Assembly: GCF_900111375.1 (NCBI RefSeq)
Contig: NZ_FOHB01000005.1
Span: 186,001 to 250,000 of the forward strand
Source of the DNA: Pedococcus cremeus
GTDB taxonomy: Bacteria > Actinomycetota > Actinomycetes > Actinomycetales > Dermatophilaceae
Length of the DNA: 64,000 nt
Direction of reading: 5' to 3'
The notes beneath the pieces are model-generated. The model was not told the DNA's origin and did no database searches. It saw only the letters and a program-made list of their open reading frames with translations. A program made the position numbers and the translations under genes. Positions 1 to 9,911 of this stretch are shown here, in pieces (within the stretch, counting starts at the first letter, position 1; each line of letters opens with the position of its first letter).

Positions 1-1
1 G

Positions 2-1231
<1,230 letters not shown>

Positions 1232-1235
1232 GCCG

Positions 1236-1682
1236 ATGACGACACCCGAGGTACCCACCGCGGCACCCGCGCCGGCCCCGGAGCCGACAACGGGACCGGC
1301 GTCCACGCGGCATACCCGGGTCGACCTGACCGGTGAGGCGGCGGACCTGCTCCGCCGCCTCACCGACCGGCACGGGCGGCTGATGTTCCACCAGTCCGGC
1401 GGCTGCTGCGACGGCAGCTCGCCCATGTGCTTCCCGCTCGGCGACTTCCTCACCGGCGACTCCGACGTGCACCTCGGCGACCTCGTCGTCGACGGCATCC
1501 CGGACGTGCCGTTCTGGATGTCGGTCAGCCAGTACGAGTACTGGAAGCACACGCACCTGACCGTCGACGTCGTGAAGGGCCGGGGCAGCGGGTTCTCGGT
1601 CGAGGCGCCCGAGGGGGTGCGGTTCCTCATCCGCTCACGGCTGATGACCGACGAGGAGCTGCGTGCGTTCGGCCTCCTGTGA
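1236..1682 (+). CDS. DUF779 family protein
   Basis: Protein of 148 residues of the DUF779 family, which is commonly encoded directly beside aldehyde dehydrogenases; its biochemical role is not established. After a Pro/Ala/Thr-rich N-terminal tail (about residues 1-25, poorly conserved type) comes the family core with the Cys-rich segment SGGCCDGSSPMC and the aromatic stretch PFWMSVSQYEYWKHTH. The cysteines could bind metal or take part in redox chemistry, which is inference. The ATG lies 4 bases after the dehydrogenase stop, supporting one operon and an accessory role to that enzyme. Confidence 0.88.
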   Translation: MTTPEVPTAAPAPAPEPTTGPASTRHTRVDLTGEAADLLRRLTDRHGRLMFHQSGGCCDGSSPMCFPLGDFLTGDSDVHLGDLVVDGIPDVPFWMSVSQYEYWKHTHLTVDVVKGRGSGFSVEAPEGVRFLIRSRLMTDEELRAFGLL

Positions 1683-1713
1683 GCACCGCAGCGCACCGCG
1701 GCGCCGGCCGACG

Positions 1714-1719
1714 TAGCGT
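1714..1719 (+). promoter_or_regulatory. -10 element of a leaderless transcript
   Basis: TAGCGT ends 6 bases before the ATG at 1726, so transcription would start at or next to the start codon. No Shine-Dalgarno sequence precedes the gene. The same arrangement recurs at several other genes in this window. Confidence 0.5.
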
Positions 1720-1725
1720 TGGCCC

Positions 1726-2118
1726 ATGATCTCGGTGGACCTCGCGCGGCGGCTGTCGTCCGCGGGTGTGATGTGGCAGCCGCAGCCGGGCGACCGGTTC
1801 ACCATCAACGAGCCCGAGCTGCTCGGTGACCTGTACTGGATCAGCGACCTGACGATCGAGCTGCACCACTACCAGGACCAGTCGGTGCTCGGGTTCAACG
1901 GGACCACGGAGTGGGCGCTCGACTCGGTGCCCCTCGACGTCGCCCTGTGGCTGCCCCGCGAGGACCAGCTGCGGACGCTGCTCGGCGAGCGGTTCGAGCA
2001 CCTTCGGCAGGAGCGCTCCGACTGGGTCGTGCGGGTGCGCGACGGCGCCGGGGTGGCCGACTTCGCCCACCCCGACGCCGAGTGCGCCTACGCCCTGGCG
2101 CTGCTCAGCCTGGGCTGA
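1726..2118 (+). CDS. Conserved hypothetical protein
   Basis: Soluble protein of 130 residues with no signal peptide or membrane segment. I do not recognise a domain with an assigned function; similar short actinobacterial proteins are often labelled pilus assembly protein CpaE, but it lacks the receiver and ATPase parts of real CpaE, so I would not transfer that name. The sequence is rich in Trp, Leu and Asp and looks like a small alpha/beta fold. It lies 43 bases after the DUF779 gene behind its own predicted -10 element and appears to be translated from a leaderless mRNA. Confidence 0.75.
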   Translation: MISVDLARRLSSAGVMWQPQPGDRFTINEPELLGDLYWISDLTIELHHYQDQSVLGFNGTTEWALDSVPLDVALWLPREDQLRTLLGERFEHLRQERSDWVVRVRDGAGVADFAHPDAECAYALALLSLG

Positions 2119-2134
2119 CCGCGCGGCCTGACCG

Positions 2135-2491
2135 CTAGGGCGTCGTCGTCACGTGCCGCTGGTGCGTCCTGGTGACCTGCAGGTCGAGTGCACCGACCAC
2201 GAGCGTGACCGCGCCGACCACCCAGGCGGTCCACGCCATGGGCTTGGTGTCGGAGAAGCCCATGACCCACGGCGAGATGATGAACAGCAGGCCCATCAGG
2301 GCGGTGACGCCCTCCACGGACAGCATGTCGGGACGCACCAGCTCGATCACCGACAACACCACGGTCACGGCACCGAGGACGATCATGGTTGTCGTGGCCC
2401 GGCTCTCCGTCGTGGTCCAGATGGGCGACAGCAGCGCGTACGCGCCGGCGATGAGGACGATGAAGTCCTGCGGGTGGATCTTCTCCTTCAC
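2135..2491 (-). CDS. SPW repeat membrane protein
   Basis: Integral membrane protein of 118 residues with four predicted helices. It holds two copies of the SPW-type motif typical of the SPW repeat family (PF03779): LLSPIW near residue 21 and ISPWVMGFS near residue 72, each followed by a second helix. The function of the family is unknown. The start ATG is preceded by an AAGGGG-like ribosome site (read on the minus strand). It stands alone, tail to tail with the preceding hypothetical gene. Confidence 0.85.
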   Translation of the reverse strand: MKEKIHPQDFIVLIAGAYALLSPIWTTTESRATTTMIVLGAVTVVLSVIELVRPDMLSVEGVTALMGLLFIISPWVMGFSDTKPMAWTAWVVGAVTLVVGALDLQVTRTHQRHVTTTP

Positions 2492-2611
2492 GGGAAAACC
2501 CCTTTCATGGAAACGGGGTCCGTCGATCCGAGGCGGGCCAACACCACAATTCTCCGGCGGCGTTCGCCGGCGGTCAATGCGCCTGACAACGGCGCCGTCG
2601 CCGCCTCCTCA

Positions 2612-2732
2612 GCCGGTCCTCAGCAGCGGCTCGGCGGCTGCTCAGTAGGGGTCCGGCAGCTGCTCAGGGGCGGCTCAGCGGCGGCTCAGCCGGTCGTCAC
2701 TGAAGGCTCAGGCGGTCGTCACTGGGGGCTCA
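2612..2732. repeat. Degenerate GGCTCAG repeats in an intergenic region
   Basis: Eight or so copies of a CTCAG / GGCTCAG unit lie in about 120 bases, ending in a tandem pair of a ~22-bp unit (cGGTCGTCACTGnnGGCTCAG). The last copies run into the 3' end of the SHOCT gene. No gene is seen from 2492 to 2718. The array looks like slippage-prone low-complexity DNA. Confidence 0.5.
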
Positions 2733-3012
2733 GGCGCTGCAGGGTGGCCAGGCGCTGCTCGTACTCGCGCTCGTCGATCTCCCCCGAGGCGTAGCGCTCG
2801 GCCAGCCGGGCCTCGCCGGCTCGGCGGCCGCTCTGGGCGCCCATCTGCCGCCACCGACGGCGGCCGAACCAGCCGAACAGCGCGATGGCCGAGAAGACGA
2901 CCAGCAGCCACAACAGCGGGAAGATCGGCCACCACGGGCCCGGGCCGTGCCAGGTGCCGTCGTAGCCGGCGGAGGTGAGTGCCGCAGGGATGGTCGTGGC
3001 GATGCTGTTCAC
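2719..3012 (-). CDS. Short membrane protein with C-terminal SHOCT domain
   Basis: A ~97-residue protein: a Gly/Trp/Pro-rich N-terminus, one membrane helix (WPIFPLLWLLVVFSAIALFGWF) followed by a basic stop-transfer patch, and a C-terminal SHOCT motif (ARLAERYASGEIDEREYEQRL). SHOCT is a short helical module usually found at protein ends and thought to mediate oligomerisation. I chose the GTG at 3012 because GAGGAG sits 6 bases upstream; an in-frame ATG at 3051 would add 13 residues. Possible link to the NarL-type regulator encoded upstream is only positional. Confidence 0.8.
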   Translation of the reverse strand: MNSIATTIPAALTSAGYDGTWHGPGPWWPIFPLLWLLVVFSAIALFGWFGRRRWRQMGAQSGRRAGEARLAERYASGEIDEREYEQRLATLQRLSPQ

Positions 3013-3124
3013 GGTTGGCTCCTCAGAGGTCGTCAGTTCGGATGCCTCCATCCTCGGAACCGTTGGGGCGCCGCGAATCCCCTCGTCGGAGGCTGTTCGG
3101 CTGCTCCCGCCGGAGTACTCCTCG

Positions 3125-3793
3125 TCAGGCGGTCGACCACCCGGGTCGCACGAGGCCGCTCTCGTAGGCCAGCACCACGAGCTGCGCGCGGTCGCGGGCG
3201 TGCAGTTTCACCATGGCGCGTGAGACGTGGGTCTTGGCCGTGGCTGGGCTCATCACCAGCCGCGTGGCGATCTCGTCGTTGCTCAGCCCCTCACCGACGA
3301 GCCCGACGACCTCGCGCTCGCGTTCGGTGAGCAGCGCCAACGCGGACGAGTCGGCGAACCCCCTCGAGCGGCTGGCGAACTCGCCGATGAGGCGGCGGGT
3401 GACCCCGGGCGAGAGCAGGGCGTCACCGGCGGCGACGGCCCGCACGCCACGCAGCAGCTCGGCCGGCTCGGTGTCCTTGACCAGGAAGCCGCTGGCGCCG
3501 GAACGCACTGCCTCGAAGACGTACTCGTCGAGGTCGAAGGTGGTGAGGACGACGACGCGCGTGCCCTCGAGGTCGGGGTCACTGACGACCTGGCGGGTCG
3601 CCTCGAGGCCATCGGTGCGCGGCATACGGATGTCCATGAGCACGACGTCGGGCCGGTGCCGGCGCACGAGCGCGAGCGCCTCCGTGCCGTCGGCGGCCTC
3701 ACCGACGACCTCGATGTCGTCCTCGGCGTCGAGCAGGGCGCGGATACCTGCGCGCAGCAGCGCCTGGTCGTCGGCCAGCACCACGCGGATCAC
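3125..3793 (-). CDS. NarL/FixJ-type response regulator
   Basis: Response regulator of 222 residues. The receiver domain (1-120) has the acidic pair D8/D9 and the phospho-acceptor D54 in LMDIRMP, plus Lys in VKDTEPAE. The C-terminal LuxR-type helix-turn-helix (about 150-212) has the signature LTEREREVVGLVGEGLSNDEIA. It binds DNA after phosphorylation by its partner kinase. The ATG overlaps the stop of the upstream histidine kinase gene by 4 bases (ATGA), so the two are translationally coupled. Its target genes cannot be read from the sequence; the adjacent SHOCT gene is one candidate. Confidence 0.95.
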   Translation of the reverse strand: MIRVVLADDQALLRAGIRALLDAEDDIEVVGEAADGTEALALVRRHRPDVVLMDIRMPRTDGLEATRQVVSDPDLEGTRVVVLTTFDLDEYVFEAVRSGASGFLVKDTEPAELLRGVRAVAAGDALLSPGVTRRLIGEFASRSRGFADSSALALLTEREREVVGLVGEGLSNDEIATRLVMSPATAKTHVSRAMVKLHARDRAQLVVLAYESGLVRPGWSTA

Positions 3794-4965
3794 AGCCCAC
3801 CGCCCAGCGGGATGAGCGCCTCGACCCGCAGGCCGCCCAGCGGTGAGCGGCCGAGCGCCAGCGTGCCGCCCAGGGCTGCGGCGCGCTCACGCATCCCGCG
3901 CAGCCCGTTGCCCGGCTGCGGGCCAGTGGGTCCGGCGCCGTTCCCGTCGTCGTCGACTCGCACGGTGAGCGCGTCGTCGCCGTAGTCGAGGAGCACGTCG
4001 GCACGGCGGGCGCCGGCGTGGCGCACGACGTTGGTCACGGACTCCTGCACCACGCGGTACGCCGCCAGGTCGACCGCGGCCGGAAGGGGACGAGCCTGTC
4101 CGGAGGTGGCCGTCCGCACCTCGAGCCCGGCCTGCGCGCTGCGGGCGACGAGCTCGTCGAGCGAGGCGAGCGTCGCGACCGGGGAGCGCGGTGCGGGTTC
4201 GCCCTCGGCCCGCAGCACCCCGACCAGGCCACGCATCTCGGTGAGGGCCTCGTGGCTGGCGCCCTTGATCGCGCGGAGGGCGGGTTCGACCTGCTCCGGG
4301 TGGCTGTCGAGGAGGTGCAGCGCCACGCTCGACTGCACGTTGATCAGCGACATGTGGTGCGCCACGACGTCGTGCAGCTCCTGCGCGATGCGCAGCCGCT
4401 CCTCGCCACGCCGTCGCCGGTCGGCCTCCCGGCGCGCCTCCCGCTGGGTGACGCCCCGCTCGCGCCGTCCGCGGGCGACCTCGGCCACCGCCAGCAGCAC
4501 GGTGGTCCACGCGAGCAGGCCGAGCACCGCCGGCCACGACCACGACGCCGGCCGGAGCAGCAGCGTCGCCACCACCTCGACGGCCAGGACGGTGCCGGCC
4601 GCCGCCCACGCCAGCACCCGGCGGCCCCTGACCACGGAGAGCAGCATGACCACCGCGAGGCTGGCGAACACCGGGCCGTACGGGTACCCCAGCGCCAGGT
4701 AGGTCGCCGTCGCGGCGACCGTGCCGGCCACGAGGAGGGTCGGCCGCGACCGCAGCAGCAGCAGGCAGAGGGGGCCGAGGAGGAGGAGCCCGAACGCGAG
4801 CCCGTCGAGCGCACGCCGCCCCGGCTGGCCATGGGCCGCACCGACGCTGCCCCCCACCTGGAGGAGCGCCAGCACCACCGGACCGAGGACCCACGGCCCC
4901 CACGGTGGTGCAGCGTCTCGTCGGGCGCCGTCCCGTCCAGCGCCGTCTCGTCCCAGGCCCGGCAT
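3790..4965 (-). CDS. Sensor histidine kinase, NarL-partner (HisKA_3) family
   Basis: Membrane sensor kinase of 391 residues. Residues ~25-165 hold four to five hydrophobic helices without a large extracellular loop, so it may sense a membrane or intracellular signal. A basic linker leads to the HisKA_3 dimerisation domain with phospho-acceptor His about residue 198 (AQELHDVVAHHMS), and an HATPase_c domain with N-box ESVTNVVRHA and the DDDGNG G-box follows. The chosen ATG has GGAGG 5 bases upstream; longer in-frame reading is open but would run into the divergent gene's leader. It is paired with the response regulator immediately downstream. Confidence 0.93.
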   Translation of the reverse strand: MPGLGRDGAGRDGARRDAAPPWGPWVLGPVVLALLQVGGSVGAAHGQPGRRALDGLAFGLLLLGPLCLLLLRSRPTLLVAGTVAATATYLALGYPYGPVFASLAVVMLLSVVRGRRVLAWAAAGTVLAVEVVATLLLRPASWSWPAVLGLLAWTTVLLAVAEVARGRRERGVTQREARREADRRRRGEERLRIAQELHDVVAHHMSLINVQSSVALHLLDSHPEQVEPALRAIKGASHEALTEMRGLVGVLRAEGEPAPRSPVATLASLDELVARSAQAGLEVRTATSGQARPLPAAVDLAAYRVVQESVTNVVRHAGARRADVLLDYGDDALTVRVDDDGNGAGPTGPQPGNGLRGMRERAAALGGTLALGRSPLGGLRVEALIPLGGGL

Positions 4966-5206
4966 CCACACCTCCTCGACGCCAGCGTAGGGAGCAGTGC
5001 CGGTCCTGTCGTCCGCCCGCGGGAGCAGCGGTGGCTGCTCCACCGGAAGTAGGTCACACCGCCACGAAAGTGACGTCACCGGCCTGCCCGCGCTGGCAGG
5101 ATCGAGGTATGCCGGACAGCCGACGCGGTCACCCCCGTTCACCTTCCAGCGCCATCGCCTCCCCTTCGACCGGGATCCCCGGCTCCCGCGCGACGGGGGC
5201 CCGCCG

Positions 5207-6442
5207 ATGAGGGTCGTCGAGCTGGAGGAGGCGGTCCGGCTCGCCGAGGCCGTGCAGGCCGTCGGCTCCGAGCCCCGGGTCGTCACGAGCGGCAACTTCG
5301 CCACGCCGCTGCCGCTGCTGGAGGCCGTCGCGGCCGAGCTGCCGGCGTTCCGCCTGCACCTGCTCAACCCGCAGCGCGGCCTGCCCCTGCACGACGGGGT
5401 GGTGCCCGAGACGATGTTCGTCGGGCCCGGCTTCCGCGGGCACCCGAGGCTGGCCTACGTGCCGAGCCGGCTGTCCCTGGCACCGCGGCTCTTCGCCTCC
5501 ACCCTGCCGCCCGATGTGGTGCTCATCCACACGACGCTGCCGCGCGACGGGATGGTGTCGTTGGGCACCGAGGTCAACGTGCTGCCGGCCGCCATCGAGG
5601 CCGTCCGGGCGCGCGGCGGCCTGGTGCTGGCCCAGCTCAACCCGTTGATGCCGTGGACGTTCGGCGACGCCCTCGTGCCGGTCGAGCACATCGACGCCGG
5701 TGTCGAGGTTGAGCAGAAGCTGGCCGTGCACGTGCCCTCGCCGCCCGACCACACGTCGGCCCACATCGGCGCGCAGGTCGCGGCCGCGATCGGTGACGGC
5801 GCCACCATCCAGGCGGGCATCGGCGCGGTGCCCGACGCGACGGTCACCGGGCTCATCGACCGCCGTGGGCTGCGGGTGTGGACGGAGATGTTCAGCGACG
5901 GCATCCTCGCCCTCGAGCAGGCGGGGGCCCTCGACCCGGACGCCCCGATCAACACCTCGTTCGTCTTCGGGTCGGAGGAGCTCTACGCCTGGCTCGACGG
6001 CAACGAGCGCGTGGTGCTGCGCCGCACCGAGGTCACCAACTCCCCGGCCCGCATCGCCGAGCAGCGGATGATGACCTCGGTCAACACCGCGCTCCAGATC
6101 GACCTGTTCGGGCAGGCCAACGCCTCGCGCATCCGTGCCCGGATCTACTCCGGCTTCGGAGGTCAGACCGACTTCACCGTCGGCGCGCTGCAGTCGCCGG
6201 GCGGACAGGCCTTCATGGCGCTGCGCTCGTGGCACCCGAAGGCGGACTGCTCGACGATCGTGCCGCTGGTCGACGAGCCGGTCACCTCGTTCCAGCACTC
6301 CGCCGTGGTGACCGAGCAGGGCGTGGCCCGCATCGCCGGACTCGACGAGCGGACCCAGGCCCGTAACCTCATCGAGCACGCGGCCCACCCCGACGTGCGC
6401 GACGAGCTGCGTGAGGAGGCGCGGGCGCTCGGGCTCATGTGA
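5207..6442 (+). CDS. Acetyl-CoA hydrolase/transferase family protein
   Basis: CoA-transferase or CoA-thioester hydrolase of 411 residues, of the same family as 4-hydroxybutyrate CoA-transferase and yeast Ach1. Seen in order: an N-terminal half with the FATPLPLLEAV segment, the GIGAVPDA motif of the CoA site, WTEMFSDG carrying the probable catalytic Glu that forms the acyl-glutamyl intermediate, and the C-terminal GFGGQTDF motif. The acyl substrate is not evident. The ATG at 5207 fits the family N-terminus. It is divergent from the sensor kinase; no partner genes are adjacent. Confidence 0.9.
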   Translation: MRVVELEEAVRLAEAVQAVGSEPRVVTSGNFATPLPLLEAVAAELPAFRLHLLNPQRGLPLHDGVVPETMFVGPGFRGHPRLAYVPSRLSLAPRLFASTLPPDVVLIHTTLPRDGMVSLGTEVNVLPAAIEAVRARGGLVLAQLNPLMPWTFGDALVPVEHIDAGVEVEQKLAVHVPSPPDHTSAHIGAQVAAAIGDGATIQAGIGAVPDATVTGLIDRRGLRVWTEMFSDGILALEQAGALDPDAPINTSFVFGSEELYAWLDGNERVVLRRTEVTNSPARIAEQRMMTSVNTALQIDLFGQANASRIRARIYSGFGGQTDFTVGALQSPGGQAFMALRSWHPKADCSTIVPLVDEPVTSFQHSAVVTEQGVARIAGLDERTQARNLIEHAAHPDVRDELREEARALGLM

Positions 6443-6450
6443 CGGTGCTG

Positions 6451-7374
6451 TCAGGCCTCGGTGGAGTAGGCCTGGTCCGGTGCGTGCACCACGAGGACGG
6501 GGCTCTCCGCCAGGTGCACCAGGCCGCGGCTGACCGAGCCGAGCACGAGGCTGCGGAACCCGCCTCGGCCGCGGGAGCCGACGACCACGACGCCAGCGGT
6601 CCGCGAGCGGTCGGCCAGTGCGTCGGCGGGGCGCTCCCGCACCGCCGTGAACTCGACGTCGAGCGCGGGGTGGTTGCGCCGGACCCGGCCACGCGCCTGC
6701 GCCAGTACCGCCTTGGCGGTGCCCTCCGCGGCATCCGCGAGCTCCTCCTCGGGGTAGACGTCGAGCCACGGCGCCGTGCCGACCCAGCCGGTGACCGGCA
6801 CCTGGTAGGCCGCGACGACCTGCAGCTGCGCGCCCGAGCGGTCGGCCAGCTCGCAGGCCTCGTCGACGGCGGCATCGGAGGCCGGTGAGCCGTCGACGCC
6901 GACGACGACCGGGGCGCCCGGTCCGGGCACCCGGGTGGAACCACCGCGGATGACCGCGACGGGGCACTGTGAGTGGGCGGTGACACCGAAGGCCACGGAG
7001 CCGAGCAGCGTCCCCACCAGGTCACCGTGACCGCGGTTGCCGACGACGACGAGCGCGGCACTGCGGGAGGCGGCGACGAGCGCGGCTGCAGCGGTGTCGA
7101 TGACCAGGGTGGACACCACCAGCCCGGGGTCCGTCTTGCGGGCCCGGTCGACCGCGTCGTCCAGCACCTCGCGGGCGGCCGCCTCGATCCGCGCCATGGC
7201 CCACGGCGCACCGGAGTCCATGGGCATCGGAAGAGCGGCCCCGAGCTCGACGGCGAGCACGACCTTGAGCGCCAGACCCCGCCGCACCGCCTCCGCTGCG
7301 GCCCAGTCCAAGGCCGCCGTCGAGGGTGCCGAACCGTCGAACCCGACGACGACACCGGCGAAGTTGCTGCTCAT
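6451..7374 (-). CDS. Universal stress protein, tandem UspA domains
   Basis: Cytosolic stress protein of 307 residues built from two UspA folds, about residues 5-150 and 160-300. Each begins with a VVGVDGS-type strand (VVVGFDGSAPS; VVVGVDGSPAS) and ends with an ATP-binding glycine motif (VVVGNRGHGDLVGTLLGSV; VVVGSRGRGGFRSLVLGSV), so both domains should bind ATP. Such proteins act in stress and dormancy responses. GGAGGTGG lies 5 bases before the ATG. It is downstream of the doxX-like gene on the same strand but separated by a terminator, suggesting its own transcript. It converges with the CoA-transferase gene, 8 bases apart. Confidence 0.95.
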   Translation of the reverse strand: MSSNFAGVVVGFDGSAPSTAALDWAAAEAVRRGLALKVVLAVELGAALPMPMDSGAPWAMARIEAAAREVLDDAVDRARKTDPGLVVSTLVIDTAAAALVAASRSAALVVVGNRGHGDLVGTLLGSVAFGVTAHSQCPVAVIRGGSTRVPGPGAPVVVGVDGSPASDAAVDEACELADRSGAQLQVVAAYQVPVTGWVGTAPWLDVYPEEELADAAEGTAKAVLAQARGRVRRNHPALDVEFTAVRERPADALADRSRTAGVVVVGSRGRGGFRSLVLGSVSRGLVHLAESPVLVVHAPDQAYSTEA

Positions 7375-7397
7375 CTCGTCCACCTCCACAGGCCGAT

Positions 7398-7428
7398 GGG
7401 GTGGTCGGGCGAAAGCCCCGACCACCCC
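7398..7428 (-). terminator. Hairpin terminator after the DoxX gene
   Basis: GGGGTGGTCGGG and its exact complement are separated by a 7-base loop; 12-bp arms. It lies 20 bases past the DoxX stop on the minus strand and upstream of the stress-protein gene. Confidence 0.75.
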
Positions 7429-7447
7429 TCTCTCCTTGTTCCTGGCG

Positions 7448-8020
7448 CTACTTCAGCCAGCCGTTCCTCTGCACGAAGGACAGCCGCTCCCACTGGCGCC
7501 CCAGGCCCACGGTGCGGCCGGCGCCGGCCAGCGCGAGGGCCACGAGGACCATCGCGTAGACGAGGTGCTCGTCCATGAACGGGTTGTTCTGCAGCGGCAG
7601 CTCCGCGGACCACATGAGGACCAGCAGCAGCGAGCCGGCCGCGGCGGCGATCCGCATGCCGACACCGAGAACCAGCGCGAGGCCGATGCCCAGCAGGCCG
7701 GCCATGAACAGCCAGTCGGCCCAGCTCTGGCCCGACATCGAGTGGTACGTGCTCGCCAAGGGGCCGGTCGCGCCCTTCAGGAAGCCCGTCGTCGGGCTGC
7801 CGCCGTTGATCCAGGCCTTGGCGGTCGGGGTGGCGAAGCCGAAGCCCCACACCTTGTCGATGAACGCCCAAAGGAACACCCACCCGATGCTGATGCGAAT
7901 GGCTGCGTTGACGTAGCGCAGCGCCTTGCCGGCTGTGGTCTCGGGTGCGATGACCTCAGGGTGGACGAAGTTCGGGTCCGGTAGTCGTGTCCCCGTCTGG
8001 CTCCGGTGCTTGGTGCTCAT
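7448..8020 (-). CDS. DoxX family membrane protein
   Basis: Membrane protein of 190 residues of the DoxX family, which includes small subunits of thiosulfate:quinone oxidoreductase and redox-associated membrane proteins. After a ~40-residue cytosolic tail, four helices follow (RISIGWVFLWAFIDKVWGF; WLFMAGLLGIGLALVLGVGM; AAAAGSLLLVLMWSAELPL; LVYAMVLVALALAGAG), with the family's aromatic FIDK..GFGFATP segment after the first helix. AGGAGGG precedes the ATG by about 9 bases. It may be part of a respiratory or oxidative-stress function together with the adjacent universal stress gene, which is inference. Confidence 0.85.
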   Translation of the reverse strand: MSTKHRSQTGTRLPDPNFVHPEVIAPETTAGKALRYVNAAIRISIGWVFLWAFIDKVWGFGFATPTAKAWINGGSPTTGFLKGATGPLASTYHSMSGQSWADWLFMAGLLGIGLALVLGVGMRIAAAAGSLLLVLMWSAELPLQNNPFMDEHLVYAMVLVALALAGAGRTVGLGRQWERLSFVQRNGWLK

Positions 8021-8268
8021 GGCCTTGTCCCTCCTAGGTGTTACTGCCACTTCAGCACTTTCAGGTTCCCCCTGGCTCCGGTCGCGATTCAGGGGACTAG
8101 GGCACCAGCGGGCGGGACCAACGACCCGCCGGAACGGCACCTCATGGAGGGCCGGCCGCCCTCCGGCGTGCCCGCGGCATACGGGCCCTTGGCCCCTGCC
8201 CCGTGCCGTGTGCCGCGACGACACTGGGCAGCACGGCGAACGGGTTGCCACGCCCCCGGGAGGTAGCC

Positions 8269-8718
8269 ATGGACGAGACCCTTGCCCCGATGGAGCACCT
8301 GACCGTGTCGGAGTCGTGGTCGCTGGTGCGCTCGATGCCGGTCGGACGGCTCGCGGTGGTCTTCGAGGGCAAGCCGGAGATCTTCCCCCTCAACCACGTC
8401 GTCGACCAGGGCACCCTCGTCTTCCGCACCGCGGAGGGCACCAAGCTCGCTGCTGCGGTCGGGCACGACGTCGCCTACGAGGTCGACGGGGTCGGGAGCG
8501 AGGGTGCGGTCGCCTGGAGCGTGGTCATCAAGGGCAGGGCGCGTGAGGTGACCCGGCTGCACGAGTCGCTCGAGGCGCTCGACCTCCCCCTCCAACCGTG
8601 GCACCAGGGGCCGAAACCGCGCCTGGTGCGCATCGAGCCCGAAGAGGTGCACGGCCGCCGGTTCGCGGTGAGGCCGACGTCGGAGCACCCGGCGGCGCCG
8701 CACGCGGTCGACGAGTGA
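8269..8718 (+). CDS. Pyridoxamine 5'-phosphate oxidase-like flavoprotein
   Basis: Protein of 149 residues with the split-barrel PNPOx-like fold that binds FMN or F420. The family core runs about 10-130: WSLVRSMPVGRLAVV (first helix and strand with the arginine that contacts the cofactor phosphate), FPLNHVVDQGTLVFRTAEGTKL, and GRAREVT. Such stand-alone proteins are common in actinobacteria and usually have unassigned reductase roles; heme or F420 binding cannot be excluded. GGGAGGT sits 4 bases before the ATG. It is monocistronic, convergent with the sugar operon end. Confidence 0.88.
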   Translation: MDETLAPMEHLTVSESWSLVRSMPVGRLAVVFEGKPEIFPLNHVVDQGTLVFRTAEGTKLAAAVGHDVAYEVDGVGSEGAVAWSVVIKGRAREVTRLHESLEALDLPLQPWHQGPKPRLVRIEPEEVHGRRFAVRPTSEHPAAPHAVDE

Positions 8719-8748
8719 CCGCCCTGCCCCAAGCGTGGGGCCGGGTGG

Positions 8749-9906
8749 TCATGGCGGCTGCGCCGCCCACCAGCGCCCCACCCGGCGCCCGGTCTCCTCG
8801 AGCAGCCGGGCTGCCTCGGCGACACAACGGCGGGGGTCGGGCTCGAGGTCGACCAGCGTGAACACCGCGTCGACGCCCACGGCCTTGGCGTCCTCGACCG
8901 CGACAGTGGATCGCCCTGCGACCGCCACCACCCGGGCGGAAGCTACCTTGGCGAGCCGAGCCGCCGCCACCGGACCCTTGCCACGCAGGCTCTGCTGGTC
9001 GAACGACCCCTCGCCCACGACGATGAGCGCATCCGGGCCGAGGTGGCGGTGGAACGCGGTCGCCTCCAGCAGCAGCGGCGCGCCTGGCTGCAGCCGAGCG
9101 CCGAGCAACGCTGCCAGGCCGAACCCCACGCCCCCCGCCGCACCTGCACCCGGAAGGTCGCGCAGGTCGGTGCCGGTGGCGTCGGCCACGACGTCGGCCC
9201 ACCGCCGCAGACCCTGCTCGAGGAGCGCGACGTCTTCCGGGCCGGCGCCCTTCTGTGGTGCGTAGACCGCCGCCGCACCGTCAGGGCCGAGCAGCGGGTT
9301 GTCGACGTCGCAGGCCACCACGAGCCGCACGCCACGCAGCCGCGGGTCGAGTCGGCTGAGGTCGAGCCGGGCCGCCTCGAGCAGCCCGGCACCTCCCGGA
9401 CCCGCCGCACGGCCGTCGGCGGTGAGCAGGCGGGCACCCAGCGCGGTGACGAGGCCGGCACCCCCATCGGTGGTGCAGCTCCCCCCGATGCCCAGCGTCA
9501 CGGTCGTGGCACCGTTCTCGGCCGCGTGCAGGACCAGCTCGCCCACGCCCCGGGTGGTCGCGGTCCGAGCCGTCACCGGGCTGGGCCCGGACGGCGGAAG
9601 GCGCCCCAGTCCAGCGGCTTCGGCCAGCTCGACGACGGCCTCCCGGCCCGCGACCGCGTAGGCCCCTTGGACGGGTTGGCCCAGTGGCCCGGAGACCGTG
9701 GCCTCGACCCGACGAAGTCCCGCCCTCACGACCGCGTCCACCGTGCCCTCGCCGCCGTCGGCGATCGGGTGCTCGACCACCTCCACGTCGGGCAGCTCCG
9801 CTCGCACGCCTCGGGCGAGGGCCGCAGCGACCTCGGCCGCTGACACGGAGCCCTTGAAGGAGTCCGGCGCCAGCACGACCCGACCCGGACCCCGAGGCGG
9901 GCTCAT
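8749..9906 (-). CDS. Glycerate kinase (GlxK/GarK type)
   Basis: Kinase of 385 residues that phosphorylates D-glycerate, giving a phosphoglycerate that enters glycolysis. Family signatures are present from the N-terminus: LAPDSFKGSVSA, HPIADGGEGTVDA, the glycine-rich GIGGSCTTDGGAG and VVGEGSFDQQS. Length matches the ~380-residue class. The ATG at 9906 lies 5 bases after the stop of the oxidoreductase gene, so it is the last gene of the sugar operon. Here it would use the glycerate released by the GH63-type hydrolase encoded two genes upstream, the best clue to the substrate of the whole locus. Confidence 0.95.
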   Translation of the reverse strand: MSPPRGPGRVVLAPDSFKGSVSAAEVAAALARGVRAELPDVEVVEHPIADGGEGTVDAVVRAGLRRVEATVSGPLGQPVQGAYAVAGREAVVELAEAAGLGRLPPSGPSPVTARTATTRGVGELVLHAAENGATTVTLGIGGSCTTDGGAGLVTALGARLLTADGRAAGPGGAGLLEAARLDLSRLDPRLRGVRLVVACDVDNPLLGPDGAAAVYAPQKGAGPEDVALLEQGLRRWADVVADATGTDLRDLPGAGAAGGVGFGLAALLGARLQPGAPLLLEATAFHRHLGPDALIVVGEGSFDQQSLRGKGPVAAARLAKVASARVVAVAGRSTVAVEDAKAVGVDAVFTLVDLEPDPRRCVAEAARLLEETGRRVGRWWAAQPP

Positions 9907-9911
9907 GCCGC

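Noticed and set aside
5109-5210. A 33-codon upstream frame ending ATGA at the CoA-transferase start
   Set aside because: No ribosome site, Ser/Arg/Pro-rich product; likely chance, although the 4-base overlap is noted.
5129-6967. A 612-codon open frame on the minus strand opposite the CoA-transferase gene
   Set aside because: Arg/Gly/His/Pro-rich translation typical of antisense frames in high-G+C DNA; the plus-strand protein has clear family motifs and the minus frame runs into the universal stress gene in another frame.
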